The notes beneath the pieces were generated by a model, which made no database searches, was not told the origin of the DNA, and worked only from the letters and a program-made list of their open reading frames with translations. 44,938 nucleotides of DNA from positions 1 through 44,938 of the forward strand of contig JAEYRK010000050.1 in the NCBI GenBank assembly GCA_023435645.1, in the 5' to 3' direction. Below are positions 15,475 through 24,227 of the stretch, in pieces. Numbering within the stretch: position 1 is the stretch's first letter; each line of letters begins with the position of its first letter. This DNA comes from Bacillota bacterium (GTDB lineage Bacteria; Bacillota; Clostridia; Lachnospirales; Lachnospiraceae). The position numbers and the translations under genes are program-made.

Positions 15475-15954
15475 ATGGCGATCAGGAATATCAGAGAAAT
15501 AGGAGACAGTGTTTTAACGAAGATCAGTAAGGAGGTCACGGAGGTAGACAATAAGCTCCTAACCTTAATTGATGATATGCTGGATACCTTATATGATGCG
15601 AACGGTGTTGGACTGGCTGCACCACAGGTAGGTATTCTTAAGAGAGTTGTTGTAATTGATGTATCAGAGGAGGGAAATGACCCAATCATCCTGATTAATC
15701 CTGTCATCCTTAAAACAGACGGCCAGCAAATCGGGGACGAGGGCTGCTTAAGCATACCCGGCAAGATCGGTACGGTAATGCGTCCCAATTATGTGAAGGT
15801 AAGGGCCTTCGATAGGAAGATGAAGGAATTTGAGCTGGAGGGTACGGAGCTGTTGGCACGGGCACTTTGTCATGAAATTGACCATTTGAATGGTGAACTC
15901 TATGTGGATAAGGTGATGGGTGATGTCAGGAATGTTTATGAGGAGCATGAGTAA
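15475..15954 (+). CDS. def: Peptide deformylase
   Basis: Removes the formyl group from the initiating methionine of nascent proteins. 159 residues. All three family motifs are present: GVGLAAPQVG, EGCLSIPG (metal-binding Cys) and HEIDHLNG (two metal-binding His and the catalytic Glu). I use the ATG at 15475 (AAAGG at 15461-15465); the ATG at 15466 would add three residues but touches the ribosome site. It pairs functionally with fmt, which adds the formyl group and follows after 161 bp, an arrangement conserved across Firmicutes. Confidence 0.97.
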   Translation: MAIRNIREIGDSVLTKISKEVTEVDNKLLTLIDDMLDTLYDANGVGLAAPQVGILKRVVVIDVSEEGNDPIILINPVILKTDGQQIGDEGCLSIPGKIGTVMRPNYVKVRAFDRKMKEFELEGTELLARALCHEIDHLNGELYVDKVMGDVRNVYEEHE

Positions 15955-15972
15955 ATGATATCCTAATATATG

Positions 15973-15990
15973 AAACCTTTCTTAAGGTTT
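15973..15990 (+). other. Hairpin between def and fmt
   Basis: AAACCTT and AAGGTTT form a 7 bp stem with loop TCTT, followed by TCTAAAG. It lacks a U-tract, so at most a weak terminator or a processing site. Confidence 0.35.
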
Positions 15991-16115
15991 TCTAAAGATG
16001 TAGATTTTCATACTGCTTTTCTATATAATCTAATCATTAAGCATACAATAAAGGTAACATACCGGATGTCAAAAGTAATTTGCATTTGATATGTTGATGA
16101 AAGGGATTGTTGGCA

Positions 16116-17051
16116 ATGAGACTTATATTTATGGGTACACCTGATTTTTCAGCCAGTATCTTAAAAAAAATAATCCAAGCAGGACATGAGGTGCTCGCAG
16201 TAGTTACACAGCCGGACAAGGAAAAGGGCAGGGGGAAGGAAATGAGCTTCCCGCCTGTGAAGGAGCTTGCCTTGGAGTACGGGCTGACGGTATACCAGCC
16301 AGTTAAGGTTAGAAACCCGGAATTCGTCCAGCTGGTAAGGGATATGGAACCGGAGGTGATTGTGGTAGCCGCTTTCGGACAGCTCCTGCCAAAGGAGCTG
16401 CTGGAAATTCCACCCTATGGCTGTATTAATGTCCATGCCTCCCTACTGCCAAAATACCGGGGAGCCGCTCCGATTCAATATGCAATTATCAACGGTGAGG
16501 CAGAAACCGGCGTTACCATCATGTATATGGATGTTAAGCTGGATACCGGCGATATGATCCTAAAGAGGAGCATACCAATTGCGAAGGAGGAAACCGGAGG
16601 CAGTCTTCATAATAAGCTGGCTGACCTGGGAGCGGAGCTTATGGTAGAGGTACTGGAGCAGCTGAAGAATGGAAGCTCAGTGAGAACCCCTCAGGAGGAC
16701 TCTGAGGCTACTTTAGTGAAAATTCTCGATAAGAATATGGGGAATATTAATTTTTCGGCTTCGGCGATTGCTATTGAACGTTTGATCAGGGGTTTGAATC
16801 CTTGGCCGACCGCATTTACCAAGCTGGACGGAAAGACTCTGAAGCTATGGAGGGCTGAGGTGGAGGAGCTTGACTTTTCAGCAGAGCCGGGAGAAGTGCT
16901 TCAGGTTAGAAGGGATGCTCTTGTAGTAGCAACCGGGGAGAAAGCCCTGGTGATCAAGGAGCTGCAGCTGGAGGGCAAGAAACGGATGACGGCAGAAGCG
17001 TTCCTCCGTGGATATCCCGTCCCGGTGGGTAAGAAGCTCGGAATTGAATAG
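16116..17051 (+). CDS. fmt: Methionyl-tRNA formyltransferase
   Basis: Transfers a formyl group from 10-formyl-tetrahydrofolate to initiator Met-tRNA. 311 residues, a normal length. N-terminal transferase domain with RLIFMGTPDFSASIL, VVTQPDKEKGRG, the catalytic INVHASLLPKYRGAAPIQ (Asn and His) and TGVTIMYMDVKLDTGD (Asp). C-terminal OB-fold tRNA-binding domain (about 205-311) with IRGLNPWPTAF. ATG 16116 gives the standard MRLIFMGTPDF start; the upstream TTG at 16107 is an alternative. Next to def as expected. Confidence 0.96.
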   Translation: MRLIFMGTPDFSASILKKIIQAGHEVLAVVTQPDKEKGRGKEMSFPPVKELALEYGLTVYQPVKVRNPEFVQLVRDMEPEVIVVAAFGQLLPKELLEIPPYGCINVHASLLPKYRGAAPIQYAIINGEAETGVTIMYMDVKLDTGDMILKRSIPIAKEETGGSLHNKLADLGAELMVEVLEQLKNGSSVRTPQEDSEATLVKILDKNMGNINFSASAIAIERLIRGLNPWPTAFTKLDGKTLKLWRAEVEELDFSAEPGEVLQVRRDALVVATGEKALVIKELQLEGKKRMTAEAFLRGYPVPVGKKLGIE

Positions 17052-17096
17052 TAATTGTATCAAAGGGTAATTCACATAGAAAGAAGGTTGATGTTT

Positions 17097-17792
17097 ATGT
17101 TTCCGTATTATTTTGATTCCACTTATATATTAGTCATTATCGGTATTGTAATTACTCTGGCGGCTTCTGCCAAGGTGAAATCCACCTTTTCCAAGTATTC
17201 CAGAGTAAGGAGTATGTCCGGGATGACCGGAGCTGAGGCGGCAGAGAGAATACTTCATGCCTCAGGTATCTACGATGTTAAAATCGAACATGTATCAGGC
17301 AATATGAACGATCATTATGATCCAAGGACCAAGGTCCTGCGTCTGTCAGACCCGGTATACGGACAGAATTCCTTATCAGCGCTCGGTGTTGCGGCCCATG
17401 AGGTTGGTCATGCGATTCAGCATAATGAGGGCTATGCACCGCTCAAGCTGAGGAGTACCCTGGTGCCTGTGGCTAGCTTCGGCTCCATGGCTGCCTGGCC
17501 GATCATTATCATCGGTGTCTTGATGGGAGGCTCCCAGACTCTTATTGACCTGGGAATTATTCTCTTCTCCCTGGCAGTGCTGTTCCAGCTGATCACCCTG
17601 CCGGTGGAGTTCAATGCTTCCAGGAGAGCCATCGCCAGACTGGGTGAGACGGGAATCCTCTATGGGGAAGAGCTTCAGCACAGTAAAAAGGTTTTGGATG
17701 CCGCAGCCCTGACCTATGTAGCAGCGGCTGCAGCGACCATATTACAGCTCTTAAGGCTTGTGCTTTTGTTCGGAGGAAGAAATCGTGACTAA
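17097..17792 (+). CDS. Zinc metallopeptidase, YugP-like, membrane-bound
   Basis: 231-residue membrane protein of the neutral zinc metallopeptidase family 2 (YugP/DUF-type). One N-terminal helix (about 6-24), then a domain with the zinc motif HEVGH in AAHEVGHAIQH (His ligands and catalytic Glu), two more hydrophobic helices (about 130-150 and 155-175), LPVEFNASRRA and a hydrophobic C-terminus. ATG 17097 is chosen, nine bases after AGAAGG; ATG 17091 is also possible. It overlaps rsmB by 8 bp, so translation is coupled. It is inserted between fmt and rsmB, which are usually adjacent in Bacillus. Substrates are unknown. Confidence 0.87.
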   Translation: MFPYYFDSTYILVIIGIVITLAASAKVKSTFSKYSRVRSMSGMTGAEAAERILHASGIYDVKIEHVSGNMNDHYDPRTKVLRLSDPVYGQNSLSALGVAAHEVGHAIQHNEGYAPLKLRSTLVPVASFGSMAAWPIIIIGVLMGGSQTLIDLGIILFSLAVLFQLITLPVEFNASRRAIARLGETGILYGEELQHSKKVLDAAALTYVAAAAATILQLLRLVLLFGGRNRD

Positions 17793-19134
17793 TCAGGGCA
17801 GCGAACGGGAAATCGTTTTGGATATGCTCCTGGAGGTAATCGAGGAAGGAAAGTTCAGTCATACAGTATTAAATCAAGGCTTGAAAAAATATCAGGAGCT
17901 GGAGAAGCAGCAGAGGGCATTTATCTCCAGACTGTTCACCGGTACCCTGGAACGTTATCTGACCTTGGATTATTATATCAATTCCTTTGCCTCCCTTCGG
18001 GTAGAGAGGATGAAGCCCTTAATCCGAAATTTGCTCCGGCTCAGTGCATATCAGTTGCTTTATATGAATCAGGTTCCTGATTCCGCAGTATGCAATGAAG
18101 CGGTGAAGCTGGCAAAAAAGAGGGGCTTCACGAAGCTGTCCGGTTTTGTGAATGCGATCCTCAGGAATATGATCAGGAGCAGGGAAGCCCTTCCCTCCCC
18201 TGACAAGGAAGTAGAACCGATCCTCTATCTGATGACGCAGTATTCCTGCCCCGAATGGCTGGTGGAGCTGCTGCTGACACAGTATTCCTTTTCGGAGGTG
18301 GAGGCGATGCTTGCTTCCTCACTGAAGAAAAAGGAGACAACCATTCGCTGCAATCTTCAGAAAACCAATCCGGAAATGCTGAAGAAGCTGTTGGAGGATG
18401 AGGGCCTTATCCCTGAGGAAAGCAATTATTTGAATTATGCATTTAGAATAAGTAATTATGACTATCTGGAGAAGCTGGAGTGGTTCCAAAAGGGATACTT
18501 TTCCGTTCAGGATGTAAGCTCCATGCTGGTATGCGAGGCTGCAGGGATACGGAAGACGGATTTTGTCCTGGATGTTTGCTCGGCACCGGGCGGGAAGGCT
18601 CTGCATGCTGCAGAGACAGCGGAGAGGGTAACTGCTCGTGATCTGACAGAGTATAAGACAGGCTTAATAGAAGAGAACCTCGCAAGACTCGGTATGAAAA
18701 ATGTGGACGTGATGGTATGGGATGCTACGGTACCGGATGCTTCCCTCAATCATAAAGCGGATGTGGTTTTGGCTGATCTTCCCTGTAGCGGACTTGGTGT
18801 AATCGGAAAAAAGGCCGATATTAAATACAGACTGACTCCGTCCCAGCTAAAGGAGCTGGTGGAGCTGCAAAGGAGAATACTGTCCGTGGTAAAGGATTAT
18901 GTCAAGCCGGGTGGAGTATTAATCTACAGTACCTGTACAGTTAACCGGGATGAGAATCTGAAAAACAGGGATTGGTTTTTAGAGCAATTTGATTTTGAGG
19001 CCGAAAGCCTGGATCCGTATCTGCCGGAGGGACTTCGAAGCAAGGATACGAAGGAGGGTTATCTGCAGCTTCTGCAAGGGATACACCCTACTGACGGATT
19101 CTTTCTGTCGAGAATGAAAAGAAAAGTCATGTAG
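17785..19134 (+). CDS. rsmB: 16S rRNA (cytosine-967-C5)-methyltransferase
   Basis: SAM-dependent RNA m5C methyltransferase, 449 residues. N-terminal NusB-like RNA-binding domain (about 5-140) and a Rossmann methyltransferase domain with SAM motif DVCSAPGGKALH, the motif IV cysteine in ADLPCSGLG and the catalytic motif VI cysteine in YSTCTVNRDEN. The GTG at 17785 follows GGAGGAAG at 17772-17779 and lies inside the end of the upstream gene. Family knowledge assigns C967 of 16S rRNA; other m5C enzymes lack the NusB domain, so the assignment is firm. Confidence 0.95.
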   Translation: MTNQGSEREIVLDMLLEVIEEGKFSHTVLNQGLKKYQELEKQQRAFISRLFTGTLERYLTLDYYINSFASLRVERMKPLIRNLLRLSAYQLLYMNQVPDSAVCNEAVKLAKKRGFTKLSGFVNAILRNMIRSREALPSPDKEVEPILYLMTQYSCPEWLVELLLTQYSFSEVEAMLASSLKKKETTIRCNLQKTNPEMLKKLLEDEGLIPEESNYLNYAFRISNYDYLEKLEWFQKGYFSVQDVSSMLVCEAAGIRKTDFVLDVCSAPGGKALHAAETAERVTARDLTEYKTGLIEENLARLGMKNVDVMVWDATVPDASLNHKADVVLADLPCSGLGVIGKKADIKYRLTPSQLKELVELQRRILSVVKDYVKPGGVLIYSTCTVNRDENLKNRDWFLEQFDFEAESLDPYLPEGLRSKDTKEGYLQLLQGIHPTDGFFLSRMKRKVM

Positions 19135-19182
19135 GAGGTCTTGGTGGGATAGCTCAATAGGATGAAAATCATTCGCTCCTTA

Positions 19183-19215
19183 AGAATGGCAATCTTTGGG
19201 TAGTATTGCCATTCT
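19183..19215 (+). other. Perfect 11 bp hairpin between rsmB and rlmN
   Basis: AGAATGGCAAT at 19183-19193 pairs perfectly with ATTGCCATTCT at 19205-19215 around an 11-base loop. It is followed by GCTTGATG, not a T-run. It may be a factor-dependent terminator, a pause or an mRNA processing site in the 151 bp gap. Confidence 0.5.
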
Positions 19216-19285
19216 GCTTGATGTAATAGAAGATCAACCAGCCTTTACGGATGGACCTGATGGATCGGAATAGGAAAGTGAAGCA

Positions 19286-20326
19286 ATGACAGACAAATTA
19301 GATATGAAATCATTATATATAGAAGAGCTGGAGTCTCTGATCAAGGAGCTTGGACAGCCTGCCTTTCGTGCAAAGCAGATTTTTGAATGGATGCATGGGA
19401 AGCTAGCAGATCGCTATGAGGCTATGACGAATCTGCCTAAGGGACTTCAGGATACTCTGAAGGAGAAATATCCACTGACCTTACTTGAGGAGGTGGATTC
19501 CCTGCACTCCGCTACGGATGGAACCGTAAAATATCTGTATCGTCTAATGGATAACAGGGTAATTGAAAGCGTACTCATGAGATATCATCATGGAAACAGT
19601 GTCTGTATCTCATCACAGGTGGGCTGCAGGATGGGCTGTACCTTTTGCGCCTCAACAATTGGTGGCAAGGAGAGGGATCTGCTTCCTTCCGAGATGCTGG
19701 ACCAGATCTACAGAATCCAGTCCTCAACAGGGGAACGGGTGAGCAATGTGGTGGTCATGGGGACCGGGGAACCCCTTGATAATTATGATCATCTGATCAG
19801 ATTTATAAGGCTCCTCACAGCTTCTGAGGGGCTTAACATCAGTGCTAGGAACATTACAGTGTCTACCTGTGGAATTCCTGATAAAATCAGGGCTTTTGCA
19901 GAGGAAGGACTGCCTGTTACGCTGGCGCTTTCTCTCCATGCACCGAATAACGAAATCCGAAAGAAGCTGATGCCGATCGCGAGGCAATATGACTTGGTGG
20001 AGGTTATGGAGGCCTTCCGTTATTATTATGATCAGACAGGCAGAAGACTCACCTTTGAGTACAGTTTGGTGGATGGAATCAATGATGAGGAGGAGCATGC
20101 GAAGGAACTGGCAGGTCTTGTAAAGGGCCTAAACTGTCATATCAATCTGATTCCGGTCAACCCCATAAAGGAGAGAAATTATCGGAAATCTGAGAGCAAA
20201 AAAATACAAAAATTTAAAAATATACTTGAAAAAAATAGAATTAATGTTACTATTAGAAGAGAAATGGGCTCGGATATTGATGCTGCCTGTGGTCAGCTGC
20301 GTAAGAGTTATATAGATCTGCTATAA
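19286..20326 (+). CDS. rlmN: Dual-specificity 23S rRNA/tRNA adenine-C2 methyltransferase
   Basis: Radical-SAM enzyme that methylates C2 of A2503 in 23S rRNA and A37 in some tRNAs. 346 residues, typical. The N-terminal accessory domain (1-95) has KELGQPAFRAKQIFEWMH; the radical-SAM motif CxxxCxxC is C114-C118-C121 in GCRMGCTFCAST; VVMGTGEPLDNYDH and LALSLHAPN follow. The conserved C-terminal methyl-carrying cysteine is in DAACGQLR. AGGAAAG precedes the ATG. The product affects the peptidyl-transferase centre. Confidence 0.96.
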   Translation: MTDKLDMKSLYIEELESLIKELGQPAFRAKQIFEWMHGKLADRYEAMTNLPKGLQDTLKEKYPLTLLEEVDSLHSATDGTVKYLYRLMDNRVIESVLMRYHHGNSVCISSQVGCRMGCTFCASTIGGKERDLLPSEMLDQIYRIQSSTGERVSNVVVMGTGEPLDNYDHLIRFIRLLTASEGLNISARNITVSTCGIPDKIRAFAEEGLPVTLALSLHAPNNEIRKKLMPIARQYDLVEVMEAFRYYYDQTGRRLTFEYSLVDGINDEEEHAKELAGLVKGLNCHINLIPVNPIKERNYRKSESKKIQKFKNILEKNRINVTIRREMGSDIDAACGQLRKSYIDLL

Positions 20327-20360
20327 GAAATGTTTCCGCTTGGAGTTGGGAGGTGCAGGC

Positions 20361-21083
20361 TTGAAAGCATTTTCAATTACGGATATTGGGGAAAGACGGA
20401 GAATAAACCAGGATTATGTCTTTTGCGAGGAGAATGCCATTGGAAATCTGCCGAATTTATTTATTGTGGCAGACGGAATGGGTGGACATAATGCAGGTGA
20501 TTATGCTTCAAGATTCTGTGTTGAGTTTTTTACGCAAAGGATAAGGGAAAGCAGTCAGACTTCACCGATTGCCTTGATCGAAGCAGCTATATCAGAAACA
20601 AATGAGGTTCTCCGGAGCAAGGCTCTGGAGCAAAGTGATTTAGAGGGTATGGGAACCACCTTTGTTGTGGCGACTATCTTTGAGAATGAGATGCTTGTTG
20701 CCAATATCGGTGATAGCAGATTATATGTGATTGGAAAAGAAATAAAACAGATTACAGAGGATCACAGCCTGGTAGAAGCTATGGTGAAGACCGGCGAGCT
20801 GAACAGGGAGGAAGCCAGACAGCATCCGAACAAGAACATCATTACCAGGGCGCTGGGGGCGAATGTAACAGCACAGCCGGATTTTTTTGAAGTGAACATA
20901 GAAGAAGGGGATATTGTACTTATGTGCTCTGACGGTCTCACCAATATGCTAGAGGATGAGACGATTGAACGGATTATCAGAGAGAATTCGGAGAACCTTT
21001 CAGGGGCAGCAGAAACCTTAGTGAAATGTGCAAACCAGAATGGTGGTAAGGATAATATTGCAGTAGTAATTATTAAAGTATGA
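20361..21083 (+). CDS. stp: PP2C-family Ser/Thr phosphatase
   Basis: Metal-dependent protein phosphatase of 240 residues, partner of the PASTA kinase directly downstream. Metal-binding and catalytic motifs are intact: RRINQD, VADGMGGHNAG, NIGDSRLY, CSDGLTNML and GGKDNIAVV. It starts at TTG 20361, six bases after GGGAGGT at 20348-20354; a TTG at 20340 is in frame but has no site. The stop lies 17 bp before prkC. The family (PrpC/Stp1) dephosphorylates the kinase and its substrates. Confidence 0.94.
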   Translation: MKAFSITDIGERRRINQDYVFCEENAIGNLPNLFIVADGMGGHNAGDYASRFCVEFFTQRIRESSQTSPIALIEAAISETNEVLRSKALEQSDLEGMGTTFVVATIFENEMLVANIGDSRLYVIGKEIKQITEDHSLVEAMVKTGELNREEARQHPNKNIITRALGANVTAQPDFFEVNIEEGDIVLMCSDGLTNMLEDETIERIIRENSENLSGAAETLVKCANQNGGKDNIAVVIIKV

Positions 21084-21100
21084 AAAAGAGGTGAGTGATC

Positions 21101-23239
21101 ATGTTGAAACCCGGTATGTTTATCAGTGATCGGTATGAAATAATTGACAATGTCGGTTCCGGTGGTATGGCTGATGTCTATAAGGCAAAGGACCAGAGAC
21201 TGAACCGTTTTGTTGCGATTAAGGTATTAAAGCCGGAGTATTCCAGTGATAAAAGCTTTGTTAACAAGTTCAGAGGAGAAGCACAGTCCGCAGCCGGATT
21301 GTCCCATCCCAATATAGTAAATGTATATGATGTCGGTGATGACAGCGGCCTTCATTATATCGTAATGGAGCTGGTAGAAGGAATCACATTAAAGCGTTTT
21401 ATTGAGAGAAAAGGTAAGCTGGAGATTAAGGAAGCAGTAGGAATTGCGATTCAGATTGCACAGGGTATGGAAGCGGCCCATGATAACCATATCATTCATA
21501 GGGATATTAAACCGCAAAATATAATAATTTCGAGAGATGGCAAGGTAAAGGTAACAGATTTTGGCATTGCGAAGGCAACGAATTCCAATACCATTACCTC
21601 CAATGCCATGGGCTCAGTACATTATTTATCCCCAGAGCAGGCTAGAGGCGGCTACAGTGATGAGAAGAGCGACATTTATTCCCTTGGAGTCACTCTCTAT
21701 GAGATGCTGTCCGGTAAGGTGCCCTTCGCTGGGGATAATACCGTATCGGTAGCACTTCTTCATATTCAGGGAGAGGCGATGCCACTGCGGGAGTTGGATC
21801 AGAGTATTCCGATCAGTGTGGATAAGATTGTCCAAAAATGTATGCAGAAGAGACCGGAGAGAAGATATCATTCCGCTTCTGAATTGATACTGGATTTGAA
21901 GCGGGCAATTGCGAATCCGGATGGGGACTTCGTACAGATTCCTGCCTTCGTTGCCTCGGATTCCCCGACGATTAATATTTCAGATGATTTAGGAAGAATT
22001 AAGAACGGGGCTTATCTTGATGAGAGCATGCCGGAGAGGAAAAACACAGGCCATTACGTCATAGCAGAGGAAGAGGATGATGACCTGGACAGTATGGATT
22101 CTAAGCTAGCGAAGTTCTCGGCTGTAGGTACCATTGCGCTGATCATTATATTAGCAGTCATAATTATAGGTATTGTAATTTGGTTGATTATACCGAAGAG
22201 TGATAAGGGAGATAAGGGGAATACTCCGGGCACAGTAACCGAGACTCCCACCGATACTCCGACTTTGTCTCCTACACCGGAGCCCGGCCCTATCGTTGGA
22301 ACCTATAAGTTCCCGTATGTGATCGGTTACACCAAGGAGGATGCTGAGGAGATCATCAAAGCCATAGATCCGAAATCATTTATTACCTGGAAAGAGGATT
22401 CTTCCAACGAATATGGCAAGGGTTATGTTATATTCCAATATCCTGCCGCAGACAGGGATGCTGCCTATGGCACGGATGATATCATCATTACAATCAGTAC
22501 GGGACCTCAGTCCTTTACGATTCCTTATGTTTATAATCTGAGTGAAGCACAGGCTGATAAAAAGCTGAAGGAATATGATTTAAAGACAAGAACGGATTAT
22601 GTCCATAGTGATGTTCAGGCCGGTAATGTTATTGAGACCAATCCACCCAAGGATTCTCTTGTAATCGCAGGAGATCAGGTTACGATTGTCGTCAGCTTAG
22701 GACAGGAGCAATCGGTTGTTCCGAGCCTACTGGGGAAAACAGTGGAGGAGGCAAAGGCGGCACTGACGACTGCTGGACTGACCATTGGTACGATCAGTTA
22801 TGATTCCTCCGAGCAGTATGCAGTAGGTCAGGTATCCTTCCAGTCAGAAACCGCAAATACGAAAGTAGAGAGAGGTAGTGTTGTTGATGTTCTCGTCAGC
22901 ACAGGGCCTTCCACTTCAGAAACCGGCGGAAGTGGCAGTGGTAGCGGCAATCAAAGTACTGTTTACATTGGAAACCTAACAATCGAGGAAAACCCGTTCC
23001 AGTTTGGCTATGGTGACGGTGAAGCAGAGATTTATTTTGAACTGGTTCAGGATGGCTTTGATCCGGATCCGATTTATGAAGGGTATTTGTCCGTGGGAGA
23101 TTTCCCTTTGAATATCACCAACATTATCGGTAATAATGCTTCACCGGGTATTGTAACCATGTATGTGGATGATCAACCGTTTATAATGCCGGGAGAGACC
23201 TCACCCCATACCTGGACAGTATATTTTGTGGAGGAATAG
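21101..23239 (+). CDS. prkC: PASTA-domain Ser/Thr protein kinase
   Basis: Transmembrane Hanks-type kinase, 712 residues. Kinase domain (about 10-275): glycine loop VGSGGMADVYKA, catalytic Lys41, HRDIKPQN, DFGIAKA, SPEQARGG. A juxtamembrane stretch rich in acidic residues and Ser/Thr leads to one helix (about 340-363), a Pro/Thr linker, then three extracellular PASTA repeats (about 400-603) that bind muropeptides. After a Gly/Ser linker comes an extra domain of about 100 residues (612-712) of beta-strand character, not present in Bacillus PrkC. ATG 21101 follows AGAGGTGAG. Known roles of the family include wall synthesis control and spore germination by peptidoglycan fragments. Confidence 0.95.
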   Translation: MLKPGMFISDRYEIIDNVGSGGMADVYKAKDQRLNRFVAIKVLKPEYSSDKSFVNKFRGEAQSAAGLSHPNIVNVYDVGDDSGLHYIVMELVEGITLKRFIERKGKLEIKEAVGIAIQIAQGMEAAHDNHIIHRDIKPQNIIISRDGKVKVTDFGIAKATNSNTITSNAMGSVHYLSPEQARGGYSDEKSDIYSLGVTLYEMLSGKVPFAGDNTVSVALLHIQGEAMPLRELDQSIPISVDKIVQKCMQKRPERRYHSASELILDLKRAIANPDGDFVQIPAFVASDSPTINISDDLGRIKNGAYLDESMPERKNTGHYVIAEEEDDDLDSMDSKLAKFSAVGTIALIIILAVIIIGIVIWLIIPKSDKGDKGNTPGTVTETPTDTPTLSPTPEPGPIVGTYKFPYVIGYTKEDAEEIIKAIDPKSFITWKEDSSNEYGKGYVIFQYPAADRDAAYGTDDIIITISTGPQSFTIPYVYNLSEAQADKKLKEYDLKTRTDYVHSDVQAGNVIETNPPKDSLVIAGDQVTIVVSLGQEQSVVPSLLGKTVEEAKAALTTAGLTIGTISYDSSEQYAVGQVSFQSETANTKVERGSVVDVLVSTGPSTSETGGSGSGSGNQSTVYIGNLTIEENPFQFGYGDGEAEIYFELVQDGFDPDPIYEGYLSVGDFPLNITNIIGNNASPGIVTMYVDDQPFIMPGETSPHTWTVYFVEE

Positions 23240-23240
23240 C

Positions 23241-24122
23241 TTGAAAGGCAAAATAATCAAAGGTATAGCAGGCTTTTATTATGTTCACGTGCAGGAGAGG
23301 AATCTTGTTTATGAGTGCAAAGCCAAGGGAATCTTCCGCAATCAGAAGGTGAAACCGCTGGTCGGTGATGATGTGGACATTGATACCAATGATCAACCGG
23401 AAGGAGTCGGGACGATAACCGATATCCATCCGAGAAGAAATGAACTCATTCGGCCGGCTGTTGCAAATGTTGACCAGGCGATGGTTATATTTGCGGCAGC
23501 TGAGCCTGCTCCAAATTTAAACCTTCTGGATCGCTTTCTGATTATGATGCAGAGACAGGGGATTCAAACAATCATATGCTTCAATAAGAAGGACATCGTA
23601 AGCGAAAGGGAGGTAGCCAAGCTGATGGATACCTATCTTCATTGTGGGTATGATGTTGTAAGCACCAGTACACGAAAAAAGGACGGTCTTCCAACCGTAT
23701 ACCAGCTTCTGGCAGGTAAGACGACGGTATTAGCCGGACCCTCCGGTGTCGGTAAATCCTCCTTAGTCAATGAATTAAAGCCGGAAGCGAATATGGAGAC
23801 GGGTAAGGTAAGCGAAAAAATCAAAAGAGGGAAGCACACAACCAGGCACTCCGAGTTGATTTATGTGGAAGAAAACACTTATGTCATGGATACCCCCGGT
23901 TTCAGCTCCCTCTATATTAATGAAATAGAGAAGGATAACCTGAAGGATTACTTCACGGAATTTAAGGAGTATGAGGATCATTGCAGATTTATCGGATGCT
24001 TGCACCTTAAGGAGCCCGGTTGTGCTGTAAAGGATGCACTGAGGGATGAGAAAATTAGCCATATCCGCTATGAGAATTATAAGGAGCTGTATGCGGAATT
24101 AAAGGATATCAAGCGTTACTAG
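23241..24122 (+). CDS. rsgA: Ribosome small subunit GTPase RsgA
   Basis: Circularly permuted GTPase for late 30S assembly, 293 residues. N-terminal OB fold (1-70), then GTPase motifs in permuted order: FNKKD (G4), GPSGVGKSSLVN (G1) and DTPGFSS (G3), and a C-terminal zinc knuckle in CRFIGCLHLKEPGCAV (C-C-H-C). It starts at TTG 23241, one base after the prkC stop; GGAGG at 23230-23234 lies within the end of prkC, so they are coupled. Confidence 0.96.
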   Translation: MKGKIIKGIAGFYYVHVQERNLVYECKAKGIFRNQKVKPLVGDDVDIDTNDQPEGVGTITDIHPRRNELIRPAVANVDQAMVIFAAAEPAPNLNLLDRFLIMMQRQGIQTIICFNKKDIVSEREVAKLMDTYLHCGYDVVSTSTRKKDGLPTVYQLLAGKTTVLAGPSGVGKSSLVNELKPEANMETGKVSEKIKRGKHTTRHSELIYVEENTYVMDTPGFSSLYINEIEKDNLKDYFTEFKEYEDHCRFIGCLHLKEPGCAVKDALRDEKISHIRYENYKELYAELKDIKRY

Positions 24123-24131
24123 AAATATGTT

Positions 24132-24218
24132 GGAAGGATTTTAGTCCTAAGGAGGAATACGAATCCAAAGGAAGGATACAAATCCAAAGGAAGGATATAC
24201 ATCCCAAGGAAGGTATGG
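24132..24218 (+). repeat. 19 bp tandem repeat before rpe
   Basis: Units begin at 24132, 24151, 24170 and 24189, each exactly 19 bp, with a partial fifth at 24208. Consensus about GGAAGGATACAAATCCAAA. Each unit carries a GGAAGG or GGAGG ribosome-site-like motif, and units 3 and 4 contain a GGAT-N4-ATCC mini-dyad. The array fills the rsgA-rpe gap, and the last unit supplies the probable ribosome site of rpe. Confidence 0.88.
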
Positions 24219-24227
24219 TAGAATAAC

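Noticed and set aside
19147..19220. TAGCTCAATAGG stretch resembling a tRNA D-arm
   Set aside because: No acceptor pairing, anticodon arm or T-loop (GTTCGA) is found; the following 11 bp hairpin does not fit a tRNA cloverleaf.
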